From assembly GCA_914767715.1 (NCBI GenBank), contig OU612073.1, forward strand, positions 9,732,001 through 9,796,000: a stretch of DNA of 64,000 nucleotides, given 5' to 3'. Position 1 is the first letter of the stretch, and each line of letters opens with the position of its first letter. The stretch comes from Membranipora membranacea (lineage: Eukaryota > Bryozoa > Gymnolaemata > Cheilostomatida > Membraniporidae). Positions 1 to 11,500 of this stretch are shown one piece after another. A program made the translations under genes and the position numbers. A model generated the notes under the pieces. It was not told where the DNA came from, did not search any database, and worked only from the letters and a program-made list of their open reading frames with translations.

Positions 1-2880
1 CAAGTACCATGTCTGCCAAACAACATATACAGTGGCGTTGATCGTCACTTTCGGTTACAAATGCGTGAAGCGCCCCATATTTTTTCCCCTTTAATATGTT
101 ACATTATAAGAAAGAAAAAAGGAGAAAGAAAAAAAAGAAAATTTGAGAATGAATATAAATTAAAATGGAAAGAGATTATTTGCAAAACTACAAGATTGGA
201 TGTCTTCATAGGTAGCTGTGGGGTGTACCATAACAAGCTGTTTTACACTGGCAGTTTTACTAGAAATTATATGAATCTCTTGTTGCTGGATGCATAACGC
301 TACGTCTAAAATTGTTTTCAAACTGTTTGCCAGGTAACCCCATGAGGCGTAGATACCTTACTGATCAAGGCAGGATGAGACTTTATTCGTAGATTCACAG
401 GAGTTCAAACCACAGTGATACCTAGAAGGTGAAATCGCAATATAAAATAGAGGGCCATGTTACCAAACCATTTCGTTTAGGTAAGACGTAATCAAAGTTG
501 TTTACATTCTCATTCAGGTGCAAGGTGCTATATTCAACCACATAATAATTTTGACCGAAAGAAATTTCCATTTTGAGTATGTTTAGATACAAAATAAATT
601 TGTTGAACTAGATATAGGCCTACATACTTTCCTCTCAACAACCTTCATTGCCATTCTCATGTTTGAATTCATTATGGTAATTCGGCTAACATAATAAGTC
701 AATATAGAAGACAACTTATGGTTATCAATCATATAGGACCTATTAATGACTTTTTGCACTTTGATCACATTGGGTGGATGTAAAATAGCTAGAGGTGTGA
801 AATTTTTAACATGCCTCATTGGGAAAAAGTACCAGTTATTTAATTGCTAAGTAAGGAATGTAAGAATGGAAGATCATTTCACTAAAATCATTTTCCGCCT
901 TAGCCTGTCTTTTTTTTTGGTGGAACAAAGCCTTTCAAGACAAGCTACTTCCACCTCAATACCAAATCACCACCTACTAAGCCGTATTGACTAGTGTTAA
1001 TCTATTGGCCCAGGGAAATATGCCTTCCTTGTTGGGTTCAATTAGCTTGTCATCTTGATATTAATGACCTAAGTTCTAATAAGCTATAGAATTTGCTCTT
1101 ATTCCACAACAGACTCGTTGCTCACCAATATAGTTTTGATGTGAATTTGTGAACAGACTTTATCCTGTTTTGTCATAAACTCCAAACAGCAGCATACTAA
1201 ATACACAGATCAATTATATTCAACTATTCGCCAGTAAGTTAGTCTCTTCTTGCAACCAGATTAAATTTATATTGGGCAGCTCAAAATAGTTTGTAACCTA
1301 GCGTGCTTTGAACTTTCTGTTTTTTTTACAATATTTCATCGACCGTAATAGCCCTTATACCTTCATATACACTTATATACATGTATATCACTTCAACCAT
1401 GTACTACATTTTGTCTCCTGGTGGTACTATATATCGACTCCTGACATACTTTGTGTTTTATGTAGGTAGATTCTATTCTGATGACAATGAAGAAAACAGA
1501 TCACGAAGTCTCTAAACGTATACTCTCTTTCACTGACATTGGTTTTTCAGTAAGAGCACTGCTCAGATGCATGCAAAACCGCATTTCAATTGCTAATTTT
1601 TTTTTGTGGTTATATATATTATGGTCGTTGCAAGCACTTTTCTGCAGCTTGGAATAATTTTTGTACATGAGGCAAGAAATTGATTGATTTGTGCTGCAGT
1701 ATAAGCCATGGCTATATCCATTGGACTTTGTTCCATTTTTTATGGTATGATAAATTAAAAAATAAAGATAATTACATATTTTCATATATAATATTGAATT
1801 TTTTAAATCATAAATTTATTAAAGAAAGACTTTTTACAAGCATGACAAATGATGTTCATGTTTGAATCCATTGCTCAACCGCCGAGAGTTTATTAAAAGA
1901 ACGCATCCAAAACAGACCACACGCGGGATGTCGGCAAATGGCTTATTTGAGCAGGAAGTTCTCCATTCAGAACTTTGGAATCCTGCACAAAGGTTCGATG
2001 ACCGGTCTTATGTTATCACAAACGGCTTCTGACTGCTTCTGACAGGTGATATCAGCAGAGATTAGGAATTTATCAAGTTGTCATGTTGGTGACATTACAC
2101 CGATTATGCTCTACATTTGTCCGTAGTTACATAAGATTGACATCAGTGGATTTAAATCTTCAGGGGGAGATAAGTTTATGTGATAAAATTACTATCAGAG
2201 ATATTAAATACTCATTGACTATATGATATCTTTGCTTTTTATACACATTCTTGGGCTGTATCCTTAAATGATCCTTAGGTACAGATTAAACTTTGACCTA
2301 CTCTTAATTTTTTTTTTCAGGAATAAAGTTGGATGCTATTTTGCTCAGAATAATTTTATTTTGCCTTTTTTAAAGGTCTTCATATGTGTTATTTTGTCTT
2401 AAGAAATTTGCTCTTAATTTCTGCTTCATCGGTAGTTGCACTGGGCAATCTATCATTTTTAGTAAATTGGAAGAATCCTTCCTGTCTTACCTATGTATGA
2501 TATTCAATTGCAAGTCGACACCTGTCCATCGTCCATAGAGAAAAATAGAAAATATTCTTTCTCAAACAATGCATTTAAGTCTAAGAATTTTTCTGCTATA
2601 AAATGTAGTTGTTTCATATTCATTATGTAATAACGTATAATATTGTTGTAATGTTATGTAGATTAGAGAAGCACTTGAACAGGGGGTGAAAATATAGTAC
2701 AAGACACAAACAAGGACTGGAAAGGGACAATTATTTTACCTTGAAATATTTGGACTGCAACCAGAGTATTAAATTTTAATTATAAAACTATTTTTCAACA
2801 GCCTTACATCACATAACCATGAGCCAATCGTGACATTGATGTTGTCACATGGAAGTAGTTTAAGCGCTTAAACTGTGTCG
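1..2880. other. No recognised gene; AT-rich DNA
   Basis: I see no exon chain, RNA gene or clear transposon here. Short open frames are scattered and lack paired splice signals. One minor candidate is a 34-codon ATG frame at 1928-2032 that ends in a stop just before a GACAG/GTGATA sequence. It has no recognisable domain, so I do not call it a gene. Confidence 0.5.
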
Positions 2881-2889
2881 TGACACTGG

Positions 2890-3025
2890 TAGACCAAGCT
2901 TGGTCCATTTGCATGCATTCCGCGTCGCTCCGATCTACTGGTCACTCCGCAAGCAAAGTTTGCCTGCGGTGTGACCAGTGGAAGGTAGCAACAGGAATGC
3001 AGGCAATTGGATTAAACTTGTGCTA
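2890..3025. mobile_element. Palindromic element, family F copy A
   Basis: A 136-bp imperfect palindrome. The left end reads TAGACCAAGCTTGGTCC and the right end reads GGATTAAACTTGTGCTA; the inner arms GCATGCATTCC and GGAATGCAGGC also pair. It is flanked by TGACACTGG (2881-2889) and GGACACTGG (3026-3034), an 8-of-9 match that looks like a target-site duplication. Related copies lie at 33922, 41835 and 48762. It has no coding capacity, so it is a MITE-like non-autonomous DNA transposon. The 9-bp duplication suggests a Mutator-type mobiliser, but that is inference. Confidence 0.75.
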
Positions 3026-3228
3026 GGACACTGGTAGTTTTATTCATTATAAACCACTTTCCCACCTAGTGGAGTTGTCAAGCAATATAAAGATGTCGTA
3101 AACAAAATATATATTATGTCATGGGGTTGTTTTTGGAAATCATATGGATCAGAGACTTATGTTTCTGTACATAAATTGCCAGTAATGTCGGCATAAATCA
3201 CGGGGATTCGACTAGTCTGAGCTCCCCA

Positions 3229-3340
3229 GAAAATTGCCCCGCCAAACAGCCCCCGGCTGGAGAAGTTGTTCCCCGCACATCGGCCACAAAACGCACTGCT
3301 GGATCTATGGATAGGCGCAAAACTGATTTCGTTACACAAG
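3229..3340 (+). other. GC-rich exon-like islet
   Basis: In AT-rich surroundings, about 110 bases are CpG- and C-rich. Read on the plus strand from an acceptor-like CTCCCCAG, the frame stays open for 37 codons up to AAG followed by GTTAGT, a weak donor. The encoded peptide is rich in Pro, Leu and Arg and I do not recognise it. The minus strand is also open for 89 codons across the same bases (3157-3426), so the coding strand cannot be decided by openness. It could be a lone exon of a gene lying outside the window, or a transposon piece. Confidence 0.25.
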
Positions 3341-3691
3341 GTTAGTTCTTCTCGTATAAATAAAACAACAAAATCACAACTTGGAGTGGTAAGTGTACCA
3401 AAGTTGATATAGTAACTGCAAAGCAATTACTCTAAGCCAATAAAACGACTTGATCTGGGTGAACCTTGCTCATTAAAAGATTTGGATGTAAAATATTCAT
3501 TTATGCTTAAACTTTGTTTCGCCTGAAACTATTGAGATGGTTGTGATGATGTTTTGGGAATGACGAAATTCTTCAAACCTTCGAAGAGCCGCCCAGTGCT
3601 TCTTATAGTCATTGTGTCGTCTTAGCCAAATTTTTGTTCTCATAATAATTTTTATGTATAATCAGGGATCAGGTATGTGAATTCTGATGGA

Positions 3692-3916
3692 TGCCCGTAT
3701 TTCTAGGGGAGGCAGGAAGGCAGTGCCTCCCCTATAAAGCTAAATACAGTGGCTTAAAAACACTTTAATTGAATAATCCATGTTTGAATCAGCTCCTCTG
3801 GGATTTCCATTTGCTTAAAATATGCCTCAAATTCCTCGGGAAGGAGCTTACTGGTGATGCATCTGACTCGCCTCAGACTTTTGCCCCCCCTACAATTTTT
3901 TCTAAACTACGGCCCT
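3692..3916. mobile_element. CCGTAG-ended MITE, copy 1
   Basis: The left end GCCCGTATTTCTAGGGGAGG and the right end ACTACGGCCCTG are imperfect inverted repeats. A second palindrome (AGGGGAGGCA against TGCCTCCCCT) sits just inside the left end. The element shares most of its length with a copy at 36352-36647. It has no coding capacity. Ends of the form CAGGGCCGTAG resemble hAT elements, but I see no convincing 8-bp target duplication here. Confidence 0.6.
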
Positions 3917-3919
3917 GTA

Positions 3920-5760
3920 CTGTATGTGATAATTATACCTCTGAGAGCCGCAGACTAACTCTCATCACATCAGAAAAAGAATTTGTTTGTAATTCAAAAG
4001 TCCAATCATGTCATAATTGTCTTTGCCTGATGAAACAGTGAAACTTTAACAAAATTTATGTCAAAACAAACCCTGTAATTTGCAGTTCTTGGAGTATTTG
4101 AGAAAATTTGAGCTTTCAATACAATTCACCTTTAACTTCCTCTGTCATGGGCCCAGACACATAACAGACTGTTTAGATTTATGAGTGGCGCCAAATTTCA
4201 GCAGCTCTGCCATTAAAAGATTTTGGCCTTATTTTGATCTTCAGTTCAGCCATTAATAGATTTTGGCCTTATTTTGATTTTCGGAAACATTTTCCATGTG
4301 GTCCAGACTGAAATAGACCACACACAAAAAAGTAAGCTTCTCTCTGAGAAATTTTTTTTTTTGAGAAACATATCAATGATTGCATTATAGGGCATTATAG
4401 GTACACAACACCCTACTCAAGATTATTTTGTAAAAAATTGAAATACTTCATGATTCAACATGAATAAACTCTCTGCTTAGGCACGGCCATAAAATTAGCT
4501 GGACCTTGTCTTACATTTTATCATTTCATTGATGGTCAGACAGCTGACTTCTGCCCAACACAAACGAACGAAACAATACGCAAGCTCTCACGATGCCAAT
4601 ATTAGTGAAAAAAGTTTATGTTTCACACAATGGTTCAGGGTGGGAATGAAAACAAGGAATAATATTTCTGAGAAACGTAAAAAAAGAAAGTCATACAGTA
4701 GACCATAGTAACACAGAATCAGAGCGAAAAATGCCTTTTGAGTTGGGTCAGCAACTGCATTTTTTTATATGTACAGCATAAAGCAGCTCATTACTATACA
4801 AGGCGAGATTCAGATTTGGACAATATGGCCTAACTGAATATTTGGGGAGATATGCAGTGTATTCTGAACCTCTGACAATTCACTTGAAGAAAATGCAGAG
4901 AAAGGTACCCTGAATGCTACAGCGGACATGAACTCAACAAATGTCATCTCCAGACACAATTATTTCTAGTCAGACAGAAACGTCGAGGCTCAGAGTGATG
5001 AAAACGCTTTTAGGATAAGACTGGTTGTTTGTTGCGTGTACAAAGTGTGCAGTGTTGAAGTCATATATATGACCTCATACTTTGGGAGTCGCCCCTCATT
5101 GATCTTAATTGTAGCAATCATTCTAGGCTGAACCACAGAGGATGGTTTTAGGAATCTCAAGTCATGGATTCAGAAAAGTTACTTTGTGTTGACTAGAATA
5201 TTCGTTGATGGATAGAATTTGACTCACATTGAAGAATGTAGAAAAAAATCTTTGAAACAGGATCTATTCTAACCAGTTGTGGTACGGGTGCCATTAGGAA
5301 AAAAAATCAATGCTTAGCCAGACAAATGACATATATATCTTATGGATATGCTTCCTCACGAAAATAGCTCTGTTGATCGATAATCAGTTAGAAGTGAAAG
5401 CTTGCAAACAATGAGTGTATTTTGGGCAGGGAACCATTATAGTATTTTGTGCAATATTATCAATGGAATCCCTTTGAATGACCATTTGCGGTAATGCGGT
5501 GGCTATTTCAGTACCCTGTGAATTGCGTTTTGTGGCCAATTACCTCACCCAATTCAAACATTTCCATTTAATTCTGATCTTGGTCTGATGTTGATAAAAT
5601 ATTCTAGGAATATCCTTGACTATATTATCCTTGACAATGTGCCTATTGATTTATAGAGGGCGCTTTAGAGATGTGAAATCATTAACAGAATTATTCTACA
5701 TCGGCGAGCCTAGATGTTCGGCTAATTATACACGCGATTGTGCTGCCACATTGGGAAGCC
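3920..5760. other. No recognised gene
   Basis: AT-rich intergenic sequence. A short near-duplicate, CCATTAAAAGATTTTGGCC and CCATTAATAGATTTTGGCC, occurs at about 4211 and 4251, and TATTTTGATCTTC-like text follows both. I see no exon pair, RNA gene or mobile-element ends. Confidence 0.5.
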
Positions 5761-5765
5761 ACTAC

Positions 5766-5773
5766 TGACGTCA
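5766..5773. promoter_or_regulatory. CRE palindrome TGACGTCA
   Basis: A perfect full-length cAMP-response-element palindrome, the CREB/ATF binding site, lies 91 bases upstream of the ATG of the signal-peptide exon at 5864. The spacing suits a proximal promoter. An 8-bp perfect site is expected by chance about once per 65 kb, so position is the main argument that it works. Confidence 0.4.
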
Positions 5774-5863
5774 ATCCCATAGTTGGCTGCCGTCAGTCAA
5801 CAGGTAACGCAGATATCGAGACAGCACAAAGGTGAAAGATCACGTTCCTTTTCACGGTCATGT

Positions 5864-5977
5864 ATGCGTCTCGTGTCATGCTCAGTGATATGCGTTCTAG
5901 CTGTCTGCCCTTGGCTGCTGTGTGGGGAACATTTGAGCCCACCCGAAACGAATACCGAGCAACTGTCCTTTCGTGAT
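5864..5977 (+). CDS. Orphan first coding exon with signal peptide
   Basis: An open frame starts at ATG 5864 and runs 38 codons to GAT, immediately followed by a consensus donor GTGAGT (5978). Residues 2-18 form a hydrophobic run, Cys-rich and ending near Trp-Leu-Leu-Cys-Gly-Glu. That is the shape of a secretory signal peptide with cleavage near residue 19, followed by an acidic Ser/Thr/Pro tail. The frame is also open upstream to 5783 but without an earlier ATG. The exon would end in phase 0, which does not fit exon 2 of the P450 downstream. I could not find its partner exons before 8.3 kb, so the rest may be short, decayed or beyond my recognition. A chance ORF remains possible. Confidence 0.35.
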
Positions 5978-5979
5978 GT

Positions 5980-8350
5980 GAGTTTTTGACAATTGTTTGG
6001 CAGGCCCTTATTGTGCGAGGGTTTTCACAAAAATTTTGCTTGTGTTGAAAATGATATGCTCATTATAATCGAGCAAGGTTGAGACCAGCGGAATTCATGA
6101 TAAAACATCAGCTGAGCTAGATCAACATTGCCACTTCCAAAGATTGAGGAAATTTCCTGCCTATAAATTAAAATGCCCTACATTCTGGTCAGACTGATGG
6201 GTAAAACATGCCGAATCAGGTTGATTATGTAGTGTCAATGTTACCACAAAATAATAAATCTCTTTTTCAAAGCCAATTTAGTTACGCAACACACTTGTAT
6301 GCAGCCAGCGTTTCATTATTTTCGGATTCCAGCGTTGATATGTCTGCGGGCCATTCAAATTAACCAATAATACCAATGGCATCACGCCCCTTCCCCCTCC
6401 CCTCCCTTCTAGTACCAATTGATCTTATCTGAGATTCTCTTCAAGACAAAGTTGATGACCGCATTGAAAGTTTATTGGTCGGAGGCTGACACTCAGAAAT
6501 GTGACAGGTTGGGAGGATAAGATAACGTCATCAGACTGTATCCGAACATCGAGGTCCTGATATCAGTTTCACACGTGGTATTTACACTATCAGGTTGAAA
6601 ATTTTTTTGCATTAAACTCAATATTTTCTTCTTTTTCACATTTTTCTGTTTATAATGACATAAAAGCAAAATATAATGTGGAAGAAAAAAGGGAATATCA
6701 GTCTGATAATTGGGCATAAGACTTGAGTGTCTACAGCATCCACTCACACAATTAAAAGCCACCCACACTAAGATATCCAGAAATAAATATAACATGTAAA
6801 TTCAATACATAACCACTGTCTAAAAGATTTGTGCAAAATTTTCCCAGCCAATCATGAGGTCAAAATATGGAGCGTTTTTGTTGGCCTCGTTCCATCTTCC
6901 ACTTCATGGCTCCATGTAGTCGATCTTGTTACTTATTCTCAATGGACAATGGAGAACAGGCCACTATTCTAAGATGACATGAGCTGCCTCCACTTTCCCT
7001 TAGGTTCTTCAACTAGATTATTAATTTTTTTCATCCATATCAATGCATCTTGACTTTCTATATCAGGTGTATTCCTTCCCAAATTGCCACTAAGCATTAT
7101 TAAGTTCCATCTAGCAGTGGGCAGGTCAACGATTATATAGTGACTTTGGAACTTTGAAAGACCACCTTGATAATAACACATAACAGAAAATCATCTCAAC
7201 GTCTGATCAACTCTAACTATTCGGTCTGATGGTATAACCTAAAAAAATTACATGCTATCGCAGCATATAAAGCATACGGCAAGTCTATGAAATGCGTGTA
7301 AAACTACTATAAGAAATTGCGGACAAGAATTTGAAAAAAATAAATTGTATACACTGAGCAGCAGTGCGTAATTCATTTGGGTTGGATTTCCCAGGCTGAA
7401 TACACACATACTACATATTTCACTGAATACACGTAAGCAAGGTGTCATAGTGTAAACTGTGATACCTTATGGTTTTTCTATTTTCTATTCGAGTTTGCCC
7501 GCAATCGGTATGGAATTAACTTAAGCTCAAATGTTTTGATTTCCTAAGACTTTCACAACAGCAAGATTTATTGCCAAGCGTGTGTATATACTAGATTCTG
7601 ATCGAGATCTTATGAAGGTCAGACCTTGAACTACAACTTCAATATCACTGCAGTTTTTTATGTCAAGGTTTTACAAGTACGCTGCCTTGAAATTTCTCAA
7701 CAGATGGCGCTGTGGGTCATCAGCGTAGGTTACTATGTGCTGTCTAGCCACTAGTATTGATATTATAGTTTATAAGTTAAATCATCATGAGCTTCAGTTA
7801 TAAATTGCCAAAAATCTCATTCAAGTTTAATTAACAAGACAGCAAAAATAGCAAAGCTATGATGAGGGCACAATGTGCTTGGCAAATGAATCGATAAATT
7901 ATTTCCCCTCCAAACAAATGATGCTACCTACATCAGTTTATTTAAAGTTATGTAAACCCCAGGTTTCATAGATAGTATTGAGATTAGATGAAATAACCTC
8001 AAAACTACAGCACGAAATCCAGGTCAGACCGCCCAATGAAAATGATGATTGGCATGTCAAGAATTATTGGTACTAAGGCTATCAGACAAGAAAGTTGACT
8101 TATTAACGTATATAAATAAAGCTATACCGCAATTACCATGGCATAATGACAGTGAATCTCCTACAAATTTTGGCATCATAAGCAAAGTGAAAATTTTTGC
8201 AAATATTTGTTCTGGCAGCTAGAGTTTATGCAAGCCAGTTCGCAAGCAAAAAGGGACAGCGCATACCCTTGTAGCTCATATACTACGTGCTAGCAGCCTT
8301 GTCGGAATAGGTGACCACTGCTCAACCATTAGATCACATTTTTCCGGACT
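5980..8350. other. Intergenic DNA, no recognised gene
   Basis: Mostly AT-rich DNA. A minus-strand frame at 6969-7181 (70 codons, ending in stop) has a coding-like composition, with Trp, Met and Lys clusters near its end, but matches no family I know. It may be a transposon scrap or the end of an unseen minus-strand gene. No exon chain could be built. Confidence 0.45.
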
Positions 8351-8356
8351 GCGGTT

Positions 8357-8362
8357 TATAAA
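8357..8362 (+). promoter_or_regulatory. TATA box of the P450 gene
   Basis: TATAAA lies 147 bases upstream of exon 1's donor. A start site 25-32 bases downstream, at about 8388, would give a 5' leader of about 120 bases. No ATG occurs between this box and ATG 8509, so the first ATG of the predicted transcript is the one that opens the P450 frame. Confidence 0.6.
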
Positions 8363-8508
8363 GCAGCAAGGATTCCTTAGCTAAGTTCTATTAGGCATAC
8401 TCAGAGTTGGTGCTTACTGTTCTTGAAATTGCTTGCGGCATCGTGGTTATCTTAATAACACCTATTTGCTGCCAAAATCATTTCTCTCCAGCTTCTGTCA
8501 ACAATATT

Positions 8509-11500
8509 ATGGGTAAGTTAATGTATATAAGTGTTACCAGGTATTTGTTATTTGATCTTACCGTTAATGCAATTGCACTCGGTGTAAAAACATATTTACA
8601 ATGTTTTCTTGGAATCTGTTTGCACTCACCCGCCCATAGATCGTCTAAGTTTGCAAAGATTCTCAGCACATTTGTGGCAAGCATTCATTCACACACCTGG
8701 AACGTTTTTGGCAGAACCAGCCAAAATCTGTCTGGAAAAAATTACACAAAATGGTAACTAGAAAAGATTTTAACCACCAGTTAAATTTATATCGATTACA
8801 CTGTAAAATGTCATTTGGTTACAATATTTTGTTATTTCTGTTAATATTAACATCAATGTTACGAGCAAAATCATTAGTCAGAAAAGTGTTGTACATAATA
8901 TCTTTCAGATAAGATCCCTAGCACTCTGCATACGAAATAAATTATCCATTTTTTTACAGGGATAGTAATTAATTACTTGTTGAGCCTGATCACACCATTG
9001 ACTAGCTTGCTACTTATGGTCGCTCTATGCCTGTATGTTCTCTCTCACTGGCCGGTATGGGACAGGTCTATGTATCCGCCCGGACCTCTCCCCCTCCCGT
9101 TTATTGGACATTCTTTATGGTTCTACACCTCTGGAAATGTCTTCAAACGACTTTTTGGTAAGTCTATTACAAAAGTAGTGATCTTATTGATATTACCACC
9201 ATAAGCCTTGTAGGCGAGGTTAAGTGCTAGGGGACGTAATCAAGACATAATGAGCAGAGCGAGACTTTCGACCTCTCTTTTATCTTTACTAGCTCAGGTT
9301 TTAGCTGGTCTGCAGAGGACTTTAGGGTTTTTGATACACCATGATGTCACCTTCCATCTCAATAGATCTTAGACCATGAGGTCACAGATCAAAGTCAAAA
9401 TTCTATGACGTAGGTGTTTACGTTACCAAGTGTCAACTGGCGGTGGAGAGAGGAAATTGAACTCCTGTTCTTGTGTACTTTGCTTGGAAAAGGCACTTTA
9501 ATCCAATGCAAAGTAACTATTGCCTCATGTGCTCTGAACAAGTACATTTGATCGGGAAGGTTGTCCGCCAGGCAACCATTAGGCGACGACAAAAGTGCGG
9601 CGCCACCGCTAAGATAGCGAACATTCCACCGCAGTCATCAATATTTTTTGTCACTCAAACTGAACACATTTTTTTTACAATTGACCAGTGTCTGACCTGT
9701 CTTTGCAGTCTTCTGCCTCAACACACAAAAAAACTCCATCCTTCCGCAGGCTATTTTGAAATTTACACAATAGAAGTGCACATTATTTCATATTCATTGC
9801 AGCTTATTAACGGAACAGTCTTTTCTTGAGAACACAAAAGGGGAATTAAAAAGTGCAATGAATCTTAATATAGGTACAAAGTATGCTCATGGTACGACAA
9901 TCTATATCCTCTTACTGAGATGCTGCAACTATTTTTCACGGAGACGCATTGGAGCATTTCTTATTTACTTTGTAAAGAAGATGTCCATCTGCTTCCTTTG
10001 CTTGAGACGTTTCGTGATTCTCTCACATTTTTGATCGCATGACCTGCTGTGGAACACTCTCTACCTGCCAACTTCCCTTCAATACCATCAGCTGACAGAC
10101 AAGTGTCAGTCTGGGATTCATCTAAACTTATCACTTTTCTGGCAGGCACCAAATTTTTACCAACAATTTCATAACCATAAACGATAGGGCATTAAAAGAT
10201 CAGACAATCTGCACAAATGGCCATCAACAGAATATGATATTGGTGGTGTAGAGATTAAACCTAAAAGTATGGGGTAATGTGGCCGTCTATTTTTAGCCTT
10301 TGTTAGATTCACAGCTGGTTCAGCTGGTGCTGACATGATGACCCTCATGTTCCTGATGCTTCTTTGTTAATCTGTCTACCATTTTAATTTGCATCTATCT
10401 AGGGTCAAGCCGGCCGGTTTATCAACATAAATGGTTCACAGTTCATTTTTTGGGGACATTTGCATCACCGGGTCTTTGTGACTAGATAAATAGTTTGTGA
10501 GCATACAAAGTTATGTTTAAAAACATAGTTTGGTATACCCTTGTTTTATAATTTGACACTCAGACGACCAAAAATGTACATTTATAAGCTTATTAGCTTA
10601 TTACACATAAAATAAACATTGCCTGGTTAAATAATGATGAAATTGATCTTTATGGCCCGCCAAAGTCCTCAGTCCTCGCTACTGGAGAGCATGCAGTCGT
10701 CCCACCAGTCATTTCATAGAATGACTGGATCAGCTGATTTTGATAAACAAACACGGTCAGTCAGCTGGCCTGCCATCACAGCATGGTCCAGCAAATCTGT
10801 TGCACAACGTGATAAAAATAAAAGTTTTTTTATAAAAAAGGAAAACTCAGCGACAGCAATAAGTCGTCTGAACTTTGCATCGATACTGATTTAGAAAGAG
10901 ATATTAAATTCATAGGTTCAGACTTACTCTATTTACATTTTAACCGCAATACTGTTATTTCATTAATTTCAATAATTTCAATAATATCAATAATTCCAAT
11001 AATTCCAATAATTCCAATAATTCCAATAATTCCAATAATTCCAATAATTTCAATAATCTCAATAATGGGGAGCCAGTTAATTTTCCCAAGCAAACATTTA
11101 AAACTATCCTGAAAGTAATTTCTGCAAGGAGTATTCGTATAATATGTCCTCTGTGTCTCTGCATTCTACGGATTGAATGTGTGCAAACTTATGAAATTAC
11201 GTGTCAAAGTAACAATCTGAAATTTGATTTGTTGTAGATTTGAGACACAAATATGGAGACCTGATAACGTTAGATATCAATGAAGGAAAGTTAGTGGTTT
11301 TGAACACAGCCGAGGCAATCCACGAAGGATTCGTCAAAAACTCTGCTTTTCTCAGCGACAGGCCGATGTCTATGCACAACCCAGCAACAGGAGGTATGCC
11401 AACGTCTCAGAAAGTTGTCTCAGAAAGTTGGTCGGGCAGCATTCTATGATAAACTGCTTTTTTTTAAAATCTTTTTAATACCATTCCTTCTTTTCACACG

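Noticed and set aside
3157-3426. Minus-strand 89-codon gene
   Set aside because: Its openness comes from the GC-rich islet being open on both strands; no domain, and the plus-strand reading has better splice-like borders.
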